From the NCBI GenBank assembly GCA_003427395.1, contig BFEA01000258.1, forward strand, positions 1,037,324 to 1,086,488: DNA of 49,165 nt. Reading direction: 5' to 3'. Origin of the DNA: Chara braunii. Taxonomy: Eukaryota > Streptophyta > Charophyceae > Charales > Characeae. Shown here one piece after another: positions 11,425-20,734 of the stretch. Position 1 is the stretch's first letter. Each line of letters begins with the position of its first letter. Below the pieces are notes generated by a model. The model was not told where the DNA came from, made no database searches, and saw only the letters and a program-made list of their open reading frames with translations. The translations under genes and the position numbers were made by a program.

Positions 11425-11525
11425 CCTCCTCCTCCTCCTCCTTCTCCTCCTCCTAGTTTTATCCTCTTTCTTCTTCTTCTTCTTTTTCTTCTTCTTCTTC
11501 TTTTTCTTCGTCTTCTTCTTCTTCA
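11425..11525. repeat. (CTC)n / (TTC)n trinucleotide run
   Basis: Pure CTC then TTC repeats. The long Leu/Phe-rich reading frame across it (11297-11773) is a repeat artefact that also runs through antisense U6. Confidence 0.8.
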
Positions 11526-11626
11526 ACGCCCTATCACCATATTTGCTAAGAGCACCATGGCACTCAAGGAGCCTTGGCGGAGGCTGTTTGAGTGCATGGT
11601 ATGCTGGCAGGCTAGAATGTGTAGTA

Positions 11627-11764
11627 GACGAATGTGCACTTTTTTCTTCTTCTTATGACCATTTCTCGATTTATGAGTGTCCTCCCTGCGCAGGGGCCAT
11701 GCTAATCTTCATTCTCTGTATCGTTCCAAATTTTAACGGATGTCCCGAAGGACGAATGTACACT
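11627..11764. repeat. Target-site duplication around U6 copy 3
   Basis: Fourteen bases with one mismatch bound the U6 copy and its A-rich tail. This is the signature of target-primed reverse transcription by a LINE. Confidence 0.75.
11657..11753 (-). pseudogene. U6 snRNA retropseudogene 3, near full length
   Basis: The minus strand begins GTCCTTCGGGACATCCG (plant-type U6 5' hairpin). It continues AAAATTTGGAACGATACAGAGA, then a 4-base insertion (ATGA), then AGATTAGCATGGCCCCTGCGCA and ...CATAAATCGAGAAATGGTC. ACAGAGA and the AGC triad are intact. It is followed by an A/G-rich tail and flanked by a near-perfect duplication, GACGAATGTGCACT (11627-11640) and GACGAATGTACACT (11751-11764). No U6-type upstream element or T-run terminator is evident, so it is most likely a processed copy. 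Confidence 0.85.
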
Positions 11765-11846
11765 ATTTCGTAGTTAAGATATTTGGAAAATTGGGATTTG
11801 TACATGCTGGGCTCAGAAATTGGGATGTGAATGTGCCAAGCAGGGT

Positions 11847-12001
11847 TGTAATAAATTGTTTTTTTTTTTTTTTTTTTTTAATAATTTGGACCGTTTCTCG
11901 AGTTATGCATGTCATCCTTGAGAGCGCAAGGGCCATGCTAATCTTCTCTATATCGTTCCAATTTTAACCGATGTCCCGGAGGACGGGATGTAATAAATTG
12001 T
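11847..12001. repeat. Exact 13-bp target-site duplication around U6 copy 4
   Basis: TGTAATAAATTGT occurs immediately outside the poly(A) end and the U6 5' end. The preceding bases (GGGT/GGGA) extend it to about 17 with one mismatch. Confidence 0.9.
11887..11984 (-). pseudogene. U6 snRNA retropseudogene 4 with poly(A)
   Basis: The minus strand reads GTCCTCCGGGACATCGG, AAAATTGGAACGATATAGAGA (the ACAGAGA box mutated to ATAGAGA), AGATTAGCATGGCCC, a small insertion, then AAGGATGACATGCATAACTCGAG and GGTCCAAATTATT. It is followed by a run of about 20 A. The 13-base sequence TGTAATAAATTGT flanks it exactly at 11847-11859 and 11989-12001. A clear retroposed snRNA copy. Confidence 0.92.
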
Positions 12002-12216
12002 ATCTAAGACCTGTAAATTATTTTTCCGTCCTACAATTTGCCGCCCTGCTTGGCACCCACATGGAGAATGAGCCGCCTACTCACACAGTTGATGTAGGTA
12101 GTTCCTCCGGTTGGTTTCCCCATATCGTGAAACCCTATAGAGTAGGTGAGCTGCAGTAGAATACCTCGCTCGATCTTTACCCGTTGCTAAGGGGTGAAAG
12201 CGGAAACACGGCCGTG

Positions 12217-12308
12217 GAATAGTTTTTGGTAGGGACTGATTTGACACGAATAGTTTTTGGTAGGGACTGATTTGACACGAATAGTTTTTGGTAGGGACTG
12301 ATTTGACA
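12217..12308 (+). repeat. Three 31-bp tandem repeats
   Basis: The unit GAATAGTTTTTGGTAGGGAC plus TGATTTGACAC starts at 12217, 12248 and 12279. The copies are essentially identical. Confidence 0.95.
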
Positions 12309-12309
12309 A

Positions 12310-13809
12310 ACAGAATCGTGCTGTACTTGGTTAAGTAACACGTCGTCTTCACAGAGAAGGTTGCAAACAACCAGTGCGGTTGGTTGGGATAAAAGTGATG
12401 ATGCACTGGGGATTTGCTGGGGAAAAGTAAGACTAGGTAGTGTTGTGCGAGTAAAAGACGTGTACGGAGAAAACTAGCAATCAACAGTGACTGCTGGGGA
12501 TATTTCGGGATGAATGAATTGGAAAAGCGGATCGATCTCGAGCAATTCTGCCGCCTTTGGAAAATGAAATGTTATGATGATTAGTCAAATGGCTGAGGAA
12601 GTCTGGCGGTGACGGTGTCCACTCACTTTGCTTTGGTTTGCGTTTGCGTGATAGGAGCGAACCCAAGAATTGAGTGGAGCAACAACTACACAAAAAAGAC
12701 AAAGAAAAAGGAGTGGAACAACTATGCAGTAGTATGCACCCCGTTGTGTTTTTTTTTTTCTGACATTTTTCGGAAACTGGATGACAGGTGGTATAATGGT
12801 TTTGGAGTGGTGGGGGGACCACAACCAAGTGGCCAGGTGCTAACGGTGCTGCGCTGTGTTCGGACCACCTGGTCTAGCCATCCGGTCTGCCTACGGGTGG
12901 TGGTGAATATCTGCACACCGACATGGCAAATTATGGATGGCGTTTGAAACGCACCAGCTAGATGGCGCTAATAGACCTACGTGTGCGGATATGAGCACGC
13001 TGAAATTGCAAATGACAGTTTTTGTATGCTGGACTGATATGGCGCAACTCGGGTAAGAACTGACATCACACGGGGGTGTCTGTGTATTCTTCTGACAACG
13101 GGGCGAGAAGTAGGGGGAGGGGGGGAAGGAGATCCGGCGCGAATTGCACGCGGTTTGGATGAGGGGAGCTAGATATGTGCGGCTGACGACTTTGGTTGAT
13201 GGGGCAATCCTCTGGACAAGGTTGGGAGATCAAAGCAATTGCAGTATCTGGGTTGTTGGACCAAGAGGAGGAGGAGGAGGAGGAGGTGGTGGGGCATGCC
13301 GATGCTGAGCGCGAGGACAAGGAGGAGAGCGGTAACGGTTGGCAATGCTTGGAACTGAAGAAATCAACGCAGTGAAAGGAATCGATCTGCTTACGTGTTA
13401 TTCAGCACTGACAAGAGACAAGGATGCGTTGCGCTTGCCCTTCAGCTGGTGCGGTTTCCAGTCCGATTTTACTATATTTTGTTGATATCTCGTGTTGCGC
13501 GACTTGGATCGATCCGCGTGATCGTTAACTCAATCAAGTCGCAGTGAGGAATGACGTGGAAGGGGGACGTGTTTCGCGGAGAGCCTTGGGTGGTTCAACG
13601 TGGCGTCAGGAAACACGGACCGAGCAATCCCGTTCGCTTTGCGATCTCAACGTTTCGATTAGAGATCGTGTATTGAGGCTTTGTCGTTTTGCTGTAAGCC
13701 AACTGCAGCAGCCAGCAGTCAAAAGTGTGGAAGAAGCAGCAAGTGCAGCCCGAGCAGCAGCTGGGGGGAGAAAGAGGACGGCTAACGGAGGAGGGTAAGG
13801 GGGAGTGAG
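12310..13809. other. Upstream region of the helicase-like gene
   Basis: No convincing gene. It holds a GAG-repeat run (13267-13287) and mixed-composition DNA. It probably contains the promoter and 5' leader of the gene starting at 13810, but no TATA or other element could be fixed. Confidence 0.4.
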
Positions 13810-16020
13810 ATGGCGGGAACGGGCCAGGAGTATGCCGCAAGGAAGAAGGCCAAGGCCTCGCGCAAACGACTCCGAGCGAAGCACGGCGATGTCGGGAATG
13901 AGACTAGTGCTGCCAAACGAAGACGCAGAAAGAAGCATCGCAGAGTCTGCGAGGCGATGTGCTACTCCCTGCCGACCCCAGAGAACCCATTTAACGAAGC
14001 CGAGCTGAAAGGGGTGAAAACCCCCTCAAGGAAGAGAAAGCCAACACCAGGAGCTATTGAAACGAGCGGTAAGAAGAGCGATGCGAAGAAGGCAGCAGTG
14101 ACAAGAGGAGGATCGCGCACAGGGAGAGAGAGAGAGGAGGAGGAAGGGGAAGGACTGAGAGTGGGAGAACGAACTCTTCCAGGCAACGGCTGTGGCGATG
14201 GTGATGGAGTTTGGGATGGGGATGGGAAGCAGCAGCAGCGGAGGAGCATCTTCCCTCCCTTTAGAAAGAATCTGTGGCCATTTGGCCCTTCTGGAAAAGG
14301 TGAATTGCAGGGTATTGACGACAAGAGACTGCCATCGGATTTCCGGCGTTGTTTTTTCATTGCTACAGGTCAAATTAGGTCATACAAAGTGGGGGGGAAG
14401 TTGGGGGAAGGGCTAAAAGAGAGGGGCCTGCAGGAAGGAGGGGGGGTGGGAGATGGGGATGTAAAGAAGGGGAAACAGGGCGAGCCTTTGCTATTTGAAC
14501 GCCGATGTTGGGAAGGATGTCTGAGAGGAAGAGATGTGCTAGGAGTCTTGCCGCCGCCTGCGCAGCGGAGTGTGCTCTTGTTGAACCGTCCCGACCGCAA
14601 TACTTCCCCGACCATCTCCTCGAACTCGAAGAGGGATCCCTACTCCTCCGTCTCCATGTCTGAGCAGCATGACCCACAGTGCGGGACACTTGGCTTCGCA
14701 GAGCGGGAGTCCAGTGGCGTACTGGGTTATCTTCTACCCGCTGTTTTTCATCTTAAGGCGCAGCAGCCGGCAGTGAAGGCGGGAGAGGGACCTATTGCGC
14801 TGATTGTGGTGGCCACGGCGGAAAGAGCGCGGGAGGTACGTCGAGTCTGCAAGCCCTTACAAGATGTGATGGGGTTTCGCTGTGTCAGCGTGCATTCGCA
14901 GGCACCGATCGGACATCAGATCGAAGGGTTGGGATGCCAAGTGGTGGAGATGGTGGTGGGCACGGCAGCGCGCTTGTCAGAGCTTCTTCGGTGTGAGGGA
15001 ATCCGACTCGGTCGAGTCTCCTTCTTCGTGCTCCATGATGTAGATGAGCTTTTGCAGACAGCGGATGATCAAAATCCAGCAGCAGAGCAGCTGAGCCAGA
15101 TCGCTTCCGCTGTTCGTTCAGACAGGCAGGTGGTGTTCTTAAGTCGGAAATTTTCTGTGCCTGTCAATGTCCTGCTGGGGAAGTTGTGGCTTCCAGCCGC
15201 CGCTTCATCCAATCCTATAATAGCCCGAGCGGCCAATGAGGTGTCCAATTTGGCCATCGCTGTCGGCGTTACCCAGACAGTTTGTGTTTGTTCTCAAGAG
15301 AAGAAGACTGCCAAGATTGCGAGCTTCCTCGGGGAGATTAGAGAGGGAGAGAAGGAGAGTAGGGTGAAGAGCCGCACCGTAGTGCTGACCAGAGGGGAGG
15401 AGGTCATCGCTTCTATCGCTAGGGTTTTGAAAAAGGCCAAGCATCGGACCGAACTTGTCACCGAAGCTCAGATCAAAGCCGACCGTCTCTCTGCAATGAA
15501 AGCACAAGAAGTAGAAGAAGGCGACGAAGAAGGTGAAGAAGACGTCGACAAACAAGAGGGAATTGATGGTGGTTACGATTCCGATGTTTCTGAGGAAATG
15601 GGGGTGCGGCGGCAGCGGCAAGGGGAGCAGGGTGTGAAGAGGAGGACCAAGAAGAAGCAGTGCAGTAGAAGAAAACAGCTGAAGGTGACGAGAGTAGGTG
15701 ATGATTTTCGGGTCGGCAGAGCTACGGTCCTGATTGCCACAGCTTCGGCACTCTCGAAGCTAGGCATGGATCTTGAAAGTGTCCCTTGTCTTGTGTTCTA
15801 CGACTTTCCGGGCTCCTTTCAGGAGTACCTTTGTCAAATTAGTAAAGTTGCAAGAAAGACGGCCAGGGCGCGGATACACTCTCTCTTCACAAAGGAAGAT
15901 GCACTACAGGCTGTTGATCTCGTCGCTCATCTTGAAGAGTGCGGCCAGCTGGTAGATGACAAGCTGCAGAAGATCGCCAACGCTGTTCTCACAGTCAGGA
16001 AACAGCAGCAGCAACGGTAG
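13810..16020 (+). CDS. Degenerate DEAD-box RNA helicase-like protein (predicted pseudo-ATPase)
   Basis: A single-exon frame of 736 codons. The N-terminus is basic and probably nuclear/nucleolar (KKAKASRKRLR, AAKRRRRKKHRR). Residues 147-160 (FPPFRKNLWPF) resemble the 'PPFxKNFY' segment before the Q motif of Prp5/DDX5-type helicases. GRDVLGV (240-246) and LGYLLPAV (305-312) match the residues flanking the P-loop, but the GSGKT is absent and about 50 residues separate them. Further matches: Ia-like ALIVVATAERAREV (330-343), Ib-like VVGTAARL (382-389), HDVDE (409-413) in place of DEAD, and FLSRKF (443-448) in place of SAT. In RecA2: ATVLIATASALSKLGMDL (638-655, motif V-like), then CQISKVARKTARAR (675-688) replacing the HRIGRTGR motif VI. 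A KE/D-rich and basic insert lies at 565-625. Both RecA folds are probably kept while ATP binding and hydrolysis are likely lost. The ATG at 13810 is chosen as the first Met of the basic N-terminus. A role in ribosome or RNA assembly is inference. Confidence 0.8.
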   Translation: MAGTGQEYAARKKAKASRKRLRAKHGDVGNETSAAKRRRRKKHRRVCEAMCYSLPTPENPFNEAELKGVKTPSRKRKPTPGAIETSGKKSDAKKAAVTRGGSRTGREREEEEGEGLRVGERTLPGNGCGDGDGVWDGDGKQQQRRSIFPPFRKNLWPFGPSGKGELQGIDDKRLPSDFRRCFFIATGQIRSYKVGGKLGEGLKERGLQEGGGVGDGDVKKGKQGEPLLFERRCWEGCLRGRDVLGVLPPPAQRSVLLLNRPDRNTSPTISSNSKRDPYSSVSMSEQHDPQCGTLGFAERESSGVLGYLLPAVFHLKAQQPAVKAGEGPIALIVVATAERAREVRRVCKPLQDVMGFRCVSVHSQAPIGHQIEGLGCQVVEMVVGTAARLSELLRCEGIRLGRVSFFVLHDVDELLQTADDQNPAAEQLSQIASAVRSDRQVVFLSRKFSVPVNVLLGKLWLPAAASSNPIIARAANEVSNLAIAVGVTQTVCVCSQEKKTAKIASFLGEIREGEKESRVKSRTVVLTRGEEVIASIARVLKKAKHRTELVTEAQIKADRLSAMKAQEVEEGDEEGEEDVDKQEGIDGGYDSDVSEEMGVRRQRQGEQGVKRRTKKKQCSRRKQLKVTRVGDDFRVGRATVLIATASALSKLGMDLESVPCLVFYDFPGSFQEYLCQISKVARKTARARIHSLFTKEDALQAVDLVAHLEECGQLVDDKLQKIANAVLTVRKQQQQR

Positions 16021-16600
16021 TCATTACAGCAACTAATGAATACAGCAGAACCGAACATATCACCGCAGGTGACACACACTCGGTGGTTTCACAGTACATC
16101 CAAACTTGAAAAACAGACTGTGGTCCTGAGAGTGAACGCGGGAGGGGGAAATGCACGGTGTTCAGAAATAGGGTAGGTAACTCAGGGCCAAAGCTACAGG
16201 ATAGCAACCACAGGACTGTAGATGCTCACAGCTTAACAGTAGTGATCAGTCAATCTACCGGCTTCCTATACCCGTAGTAGGTATAGCTGCATACAGTATT
16301 GTAGGTGCACACAGCTCAACAGGGCTCAGACAAGCCAGTGATTTCCAATACCATCACTAGAGCTATAGTTGCATGCATCCTAGCAGTGCGCCGACACAAT
16401 ACTGCTTCCCTAAAGGTAGGTAGTCAATCGTAGAGTTGTTGGACCTGCAAGACTGGGTGACCCGGAGGCAAAGATGCAGCTTAGCATCTGCGGGACTATA
16501 GGGACACACATCTCAGCAGTGCTCAGATAACCTAGGCGATTCCATACCATCGGCAGGACTACAGAGGCAAACATCTTAGCGGTGCTCAGTCAATTTGTTG
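16021..16600. repeat. Degenerate tandem repeat downstream of the helicase-like gene
   Basis: Imperfect units of about 70-80 bp recur with 'CAGTAGTGATCAGTCAATC', 'GTAGGTGCACACAGCTCAAC' and 'CTCAGCAGTGCTCAGATAACC' themes. The 3' untranslated region of the gene may extend into it. Confidence 0.55.
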
Positions 16601-16748
16601 GTGTACTTCATTTTGTCAATCACAGGGACGGTGGACCCGCTTTCCAGCAGGTGCTGCTCCCCACCAATAGATGGAGCCTTCCTCGCACGCTCACTTAAGA
16701 GGGCTGCTCTTATCACCCCCTTAAGTGGGCTCCTGCCCTGAAGATTCG

Positions 16749-16797
16749 TGTAAACAACAACAACAACAACAACAACAACGACGACAACAACACACAA
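16749..16797. repeat. (AAC)n microsatellite
   Basis: An ACAACAACA run with ACG interruptions. Confidence 0.85.
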
Positions 16798-17185
16798 TGA
16801 AACTCATATCCTAACCTATCACTGAAGCTCAGATCCCAGCCTATCACCGAAGCTCAGATTCCAACCTAGCATCGAAACTCAGTTCCTCGAATTATTACCT
16901 AAGCCCAGATCCTAACCTATCACCGAACACCAGATCCCAACCTATCACTAAACCTCAGATCCTAACCTATCACTGAAGCTCAGATACCAACCTATCACCG
17001 AAGCTCAGATACCAACCTATCACCGAAGCTCAGATACCAACCTACCACCGAGGCTCAGATCCCAACCTATCACCGACGCCCAGTTCCCCAAACTATTACC
17101 GATGTTCAGTTCCCCGACCCATTACCGAAGCTCAGATCCCCGACCTATCACCGAAGCTCAGATCCCGGACCTATCATCGTAGATC
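16797..17185. repeat. 25-bp minisatellite, about 15 copies
   Basis: The unit is CCTATCACCGAAGCTCAGAT plus about five variable bases. Exact 25-bp spacing is visible at 16981, 17006 and 17031; other units vary by one or two bases. The units abut directly with no spacers, so it is not a CRISPR array. Confidence 0.9.
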
Positions 17186-17343
17186 ATAATTGGAGTAGAA
17201 TGAATGAACTGTCCTTCTCAGGGAGGGACTAGGCCCAAACTTTCCTGGACTGTGTGCTTCTGGCCGTTGATCCTTGTTGTTGTGTTGTTGTAATCTTGTT
17301 TTTTTTTTGTGTGTGTGTTGTTGTAGTCTATGGTTGTTCCAGT

Positions 17344-17425
17344 GATTAAAAAAAAGGATCACAGAGAATATTAGCATGGCCCCTGCGCAAGGATGACATG
17401 CATAAACCGGGAAATCGTCCAACTT
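17344..17425 (+). pseudogene. U6 snRNA retrocopy 5, 5' end replaced
   Basis: After an A-run, GGATCACAGAGAATATTAGC continues as ATGGCCCCTGCGCAAGGATG, ACATGCATAAACCGGGAAAT and CGTCC. It ends in a 16-base A run. ACAGAGA and the AGC triad remain. The 5' hairpin and the GATAAAATTGGAAC segment are lost or scrambled. No target-site duplication was found. Confidence 0.75.
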
Positions 17426-17429
17426 AAGG

Positions 17430-18000
17430 AAAAAAAAAAAAAAAACGAATGCACGAAAGTGGTCCCAGCAGGAGGTTAGAGGAGAGGATTAGAGAGTCCA
17501 TAAACTTTGTATATCCTGCTTTACCCCTCTCGCCCCCAATCACAATCATCATGCAGTTGTTGCGAGTTTTTTTTATCCCTTTCCGGTTGTGGTGCGGGTT
17601 GTTTGTCATGGATATGACAAAGGGGTTGGGTTATCGTTGGGTTTATTAAATTTTATTTCCGGTTATGTTTTTTTCCATGGTTGTTGTTCCTCAGTGGGCC
17701 TGCTCCTGCTGCTGCTGCTCTTTTTTTTTATGCCCCTCAATGCTACTGTACCTCGTACCATGACTCCTACTGTCGGCCTGTGTATTGTGATCAGTCATCA
17801 CTCGTTCCATCATCGACTTCTGACTCTTTTAGCTACCGTCTTCCCCTGACTATGAACATGATACATGAATGTGTACAAGCGATCTTTCTGGTCCAGTACA
17901 TGCATGATGGTTGCTCTGCCCAGCGGTACATGCATGATGGGTGCTGCCCAGAAGTCTAATGACCTTCAGTAGACTCGCAGAATAGGGATTGACATACAGC
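17430..18000. other. Intergenic, nothing recognised
   Basis: Contains a short local repeat of TACATGCATGATGG (17898 and 17928). No supportable gene. Confidence 0.4.
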
Positions 18001-18005
18001 GGTAC

Positions 18006-18066
18006 GGGTGCGCAGGCCGTAGTTTCTGTTGATATGGTTTTTCATGTTCGGTATACACAACTCCAA

Positions 18067-18105
<39 letters not shown>

Positions 18106-18199
18106 GGAGAGAGAGAGAGAGAGAGAGTCCTGCTGCATGGGGGGTGCGCAGGCCGTAGTTTCTGTTGATATGGTTTTTCATGTTCGGTATACACAACTC

Positions 18200-18266
<67 letters not shown>

Positions 18267-18292
18267 GAGAGAGTCCTGCTGCATGGGGCGTG
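18006..18292 (+). repeat. Two tandem units carrying a compound (GT)n(GA)n microsatellite
   Basis: A unit of about 140 bp (GGTGCGCAGGCCGTAGTTTC..., then GGTATACACAACTCCAAG, (TG)n, (AG)n, GTCCTGCTGCATGGGG) occurs twice. The microsatellite is part of the duplicated unit, with different repeat counts in each copy. Confidence 0.9.
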
Positions 18293-18489
18293 TCAGGGAC
18301 CGGGAGCACCAGGGAAGGCACTAGCCTCCAAAAAGAAAAAAGAAAAAAAGTGAATGCTCTGTTCGAATATAAGAGTTTGTCCTTTTCAAGATTAAAAAAG
18401 CATATGCTTTGTGTTCGAATACAACACATGTATTTCATTTGAAAGTGCTGTTCTATTTGAGAAAAGTGGACTGACTGGTAAACCGCCAC

Positions 18490-19313
18490 TCCCCCTAACA
18501 GCCGAAAAACCTCGGCCCTGTGAGTTAGGGCTGGGTTCTACGGAGGGGCGGCGGCCGTTTGTCACCGGTGGGTCCAATCCCGCCATTTGAAAGCCACAAC
18601 TTTGATGATTTTTTGTGTTCAGAAGAATTCTTTTAAAATTCTGAAAATTTGAGGGTCCGCAGATTAGGTCGTGATCTTTCAAGGGAAGATATCAGAATAA
18701 GTAAATAAAATTATTTTGACCGTGAAATAATCACCGCGCCGATTCGGTGCATTTCCATTTTTGCCATTCACCTGGTTTTCTACTCTATGCTACTGGTACC
18801 CCTCGTGAAACGGCGCTACCGGTAGGAGGTTTTTTGTGTCGGCGGGAGTGGTGGTGTTCCAGGCCCTGGGGATGTGGAGGATGGTGGCGAATACAGGTCC
18901 CAGTTAACCGCATTTGTGAAGGACTGCCCGCTGCCCATAAAAGCCCCTGCCTTCATTTTTAACACCCTTCCAATTACCACTGGCCCTGTACGAACGACTG
19001 GTATAATGAACCAAGACAAAAATGACTCAGGTGTATAAAAGCAACCCTAGAGTCTGCGAACTCGGTCGCACCAGGACTTCTTTACTTATTTGCGTCCAGG
19101 TCTGGCAGAAATGCGGGCAGATACATTTCAGGTGCGGCCTCAAATACGGTCAGATACATTTAGGATATCGCTATAGTGTAATTGCATGTATACCACCACG
19201 AGGGAAGAAGCCACAGGTAGCCCGACTGGCTGCATGTAGAATAATGAATAAAAAAGTGCCCATAAAGTACTCCTGAAAAAAATACAAGCCTTGAAAGTTG
19301 TGGAATGACAGTG
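18490..19313. other. Intergenic, nothing recognised
   Basis: No convincing coding or repeat feature. At 18447-18470 it has a 'GTTCTATTTGAGAAAA' phrase also seen near 20637 and 39641 inside MITE family B-long. Confidence 0.35.
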
Positions 19314-19518
19314 AAACCACCAGTTCTTGGCCCAGCTATCGGCCGCGGGCGATTCCCGTTAACGCGCTGGTAGTTGCGCGCTTCGGGGCACCGAACCACA
19401 ACGGCTGGAAGCGCCGGCCAAAAAAAAAAAGAAACGGTTCCCCAGTGGCTCCGCAAAACTTGGTGCGCAGGGGATATCCCAGCTCGGCATCGATAGCTGG
19501 GCCAAGTACTGGTGGTTA
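19314..19518. mobile_element. MITE family A, copy 3 (subfamily with longer interior)
   Basis: The ends are AAACCACCAGTTCTTGGCCC and GGGCCAAGTACTGGTGGTTA. The interior shares AACGGCTGGMAGCGCCRGCC and a following A-rich patch with copy 4 (38023-38210). It is followed by an A-run. Confidence 0.8.
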
Positions 19519-19519
19519 A

Positions 19520-20105
19520 AAAAAAAAAAAAAAACCGGAACCTTTCCCACATATGCTGTGGGCAGAAAAAATGGCCCAGCATGGAAAGTGGGCCCCCGAT
19601 TCATTTGACCAACGGCAAGCCGATCGCGCTTGGCTTTGGTGTCACCCGGCACGGAATATATTTTTGAGCGGTGTCTGAAAAGAAGGTGCAAAAAAATGCG
19701 CGAAAGGAAAGCAAGTGCATTTGCCCAGAGAAGCTGGCAGGATATAATCATGACTATTTGTAGCAATGGATGAATCTTCCCAAGTTAAGTGTGCCACGTG
19801 GGGAGGGCCATGATCTTTGATTAATGCGAATCTCAGGGGTCTCTGTCTCTCATCATCATAACAACTGTGAGAAACCTTTTGGACTGTTTCTAGTTTTCTT
19901 TTGTTTTTTTTACGGCATACTCACATGGAAGTATGGGGGCCTGGGTGGGAGAGCGCACCACGGGATAGGTCCACAGAGTGGCGTAACAGGGGGGCCGAAG
20001 CAGCTTGGGTGAGGCAAGGCGGGAGCATTGCGAGCGGGGGCTCGCAGGTGGCAGGCGCCGCCTCTGCTAGGTCACCTTCTCTCGACCTCTTCCATCCCTA
20101 TCGTT
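19520..20105. other. Intergenic, nothing recognised
   Basis: No gene or boundary visible. It lies between two MITEs. Confidence 0.35.
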
Positions 20106-20733
20106 CCTACCGTCTTCACCCGAAAAAAATGCTCGGATATTCGTTTATATCGCCCGGGCGTTATAATCAGTAAATTGGTGGCAACTTCGGTGGGGGCCCA
20201 AAATTCAGGAAAAGACAAATCAAAAGGTTCTGCAAAAACAATATGCCGTCCAGAATTGTAATGTCACCATCTTTCGGCTGAGGGTCACTAAGGAATTCTT
20301 TATAAACCCGGAAATAAAAAATAAAAACAAAAAATCAACCAAAATATGCCCCTTGCAAGTCAAAACCCCTTTAAATATCCTCTCCGCCCTTTCAAACCCA
20401 TTTATACTACCTCTACAAAGTACTCCGCCCATGGAACATTTAAATATAACGCCCGGGCATCCTACTCGAATATAAGGCCCGGGGCCAAGTCCCACTAGCA
20501 GCGTTGAGTTTCCTCAGTGCCTGAATCTGGACGTGTTTGTTGAAATGTGTGGAAATCGTGTGGAGTTTCCTCAACCACACATCTCCACAAACACGTCTAG
20601 ATACAGGTGTTGAGGAAATTCAACCATGCTAGTGGGGCGTTCTATTTGAGAAAAAGAGTACGAACGAAAATCTGATCTTTGTAGGGTAAGTTAAATATAA
20701 CGCACGGGTGTTATGTTCGGGCGAAGAAAGTAG
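20106..20733. mobile_element. Long MITE, family B-long, copy 1
   Basis: The left end CCTACCGTCTTCACCCGAAA pairs with the right end TTCGGGCGAAGAAAGTAG, with inner GCCCGGGCGTTATA / TATAACGCACGGGTG. The interior aligns with 38807-39747 (GGGTCACT-A-GAATTC, AAACCCGGAAATA, CCCCTTG-AAGTCAA). Another inverted-repeat element is nested at 20491-20636. Confidence 0.75.
20491..20636. mobile_element. MITE family C nested inside the long MITE
   Basis: An imperfect inverted repeat of about 45 bp: CCCACTAGCAGCGTTGAGTT...GGACGTGTTT pairs with AAACACGTCTAGATACAGGT...CATGCTAGTGGG. The related long MITE at 38.8-39.7 kb lacks it at the equivalent place (before GGGCGTTCTATTTGA), so that copy serves as an empty site. 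Confidence 0.75.
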
Positions 20734-20734
20734 C

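Larger units (their letters stand above)
8636..11425 (+). repeat. Large repeated block, copy A
   Basis: This is collinear, in the same orientation, with 26526-30425. Shared landmarks in order: ATCGCAGCTGCACC, GGCATGGCGGAATGCGGCAG, GTTCTGCATCGC, a MITE (9487-9604), a CCCGACGTG hairpin, TCGATCTACACGTGTTTGCC, a second MITE (10341-10450), CAGCCGG-CCCGCG units, and GTCAATGTTTCTTTGCTTGG. Copy A lacks about 1.1 kb present in B near 27.35-28.43 kb. It carries about 350 bp around 10.94-11.29 kb that differs from B. Its ORFs are not conserved as proteins between copies, so the block is non-coding repeat or segmental duplication. Confidence 0.85.

Noticed and set aside
11297-11773. 158-residue open frame
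   Set aside because: It is made of (CTC)n/(TTC)n trinucleotides and antisense U6, so it is not a protein gene.
16797-17185. Short regular repeats that could suggest a CRISPR array
   Set aside because: Units abut with no unique spacers, period drifts by one or two bases, and the context is eukaryotic.
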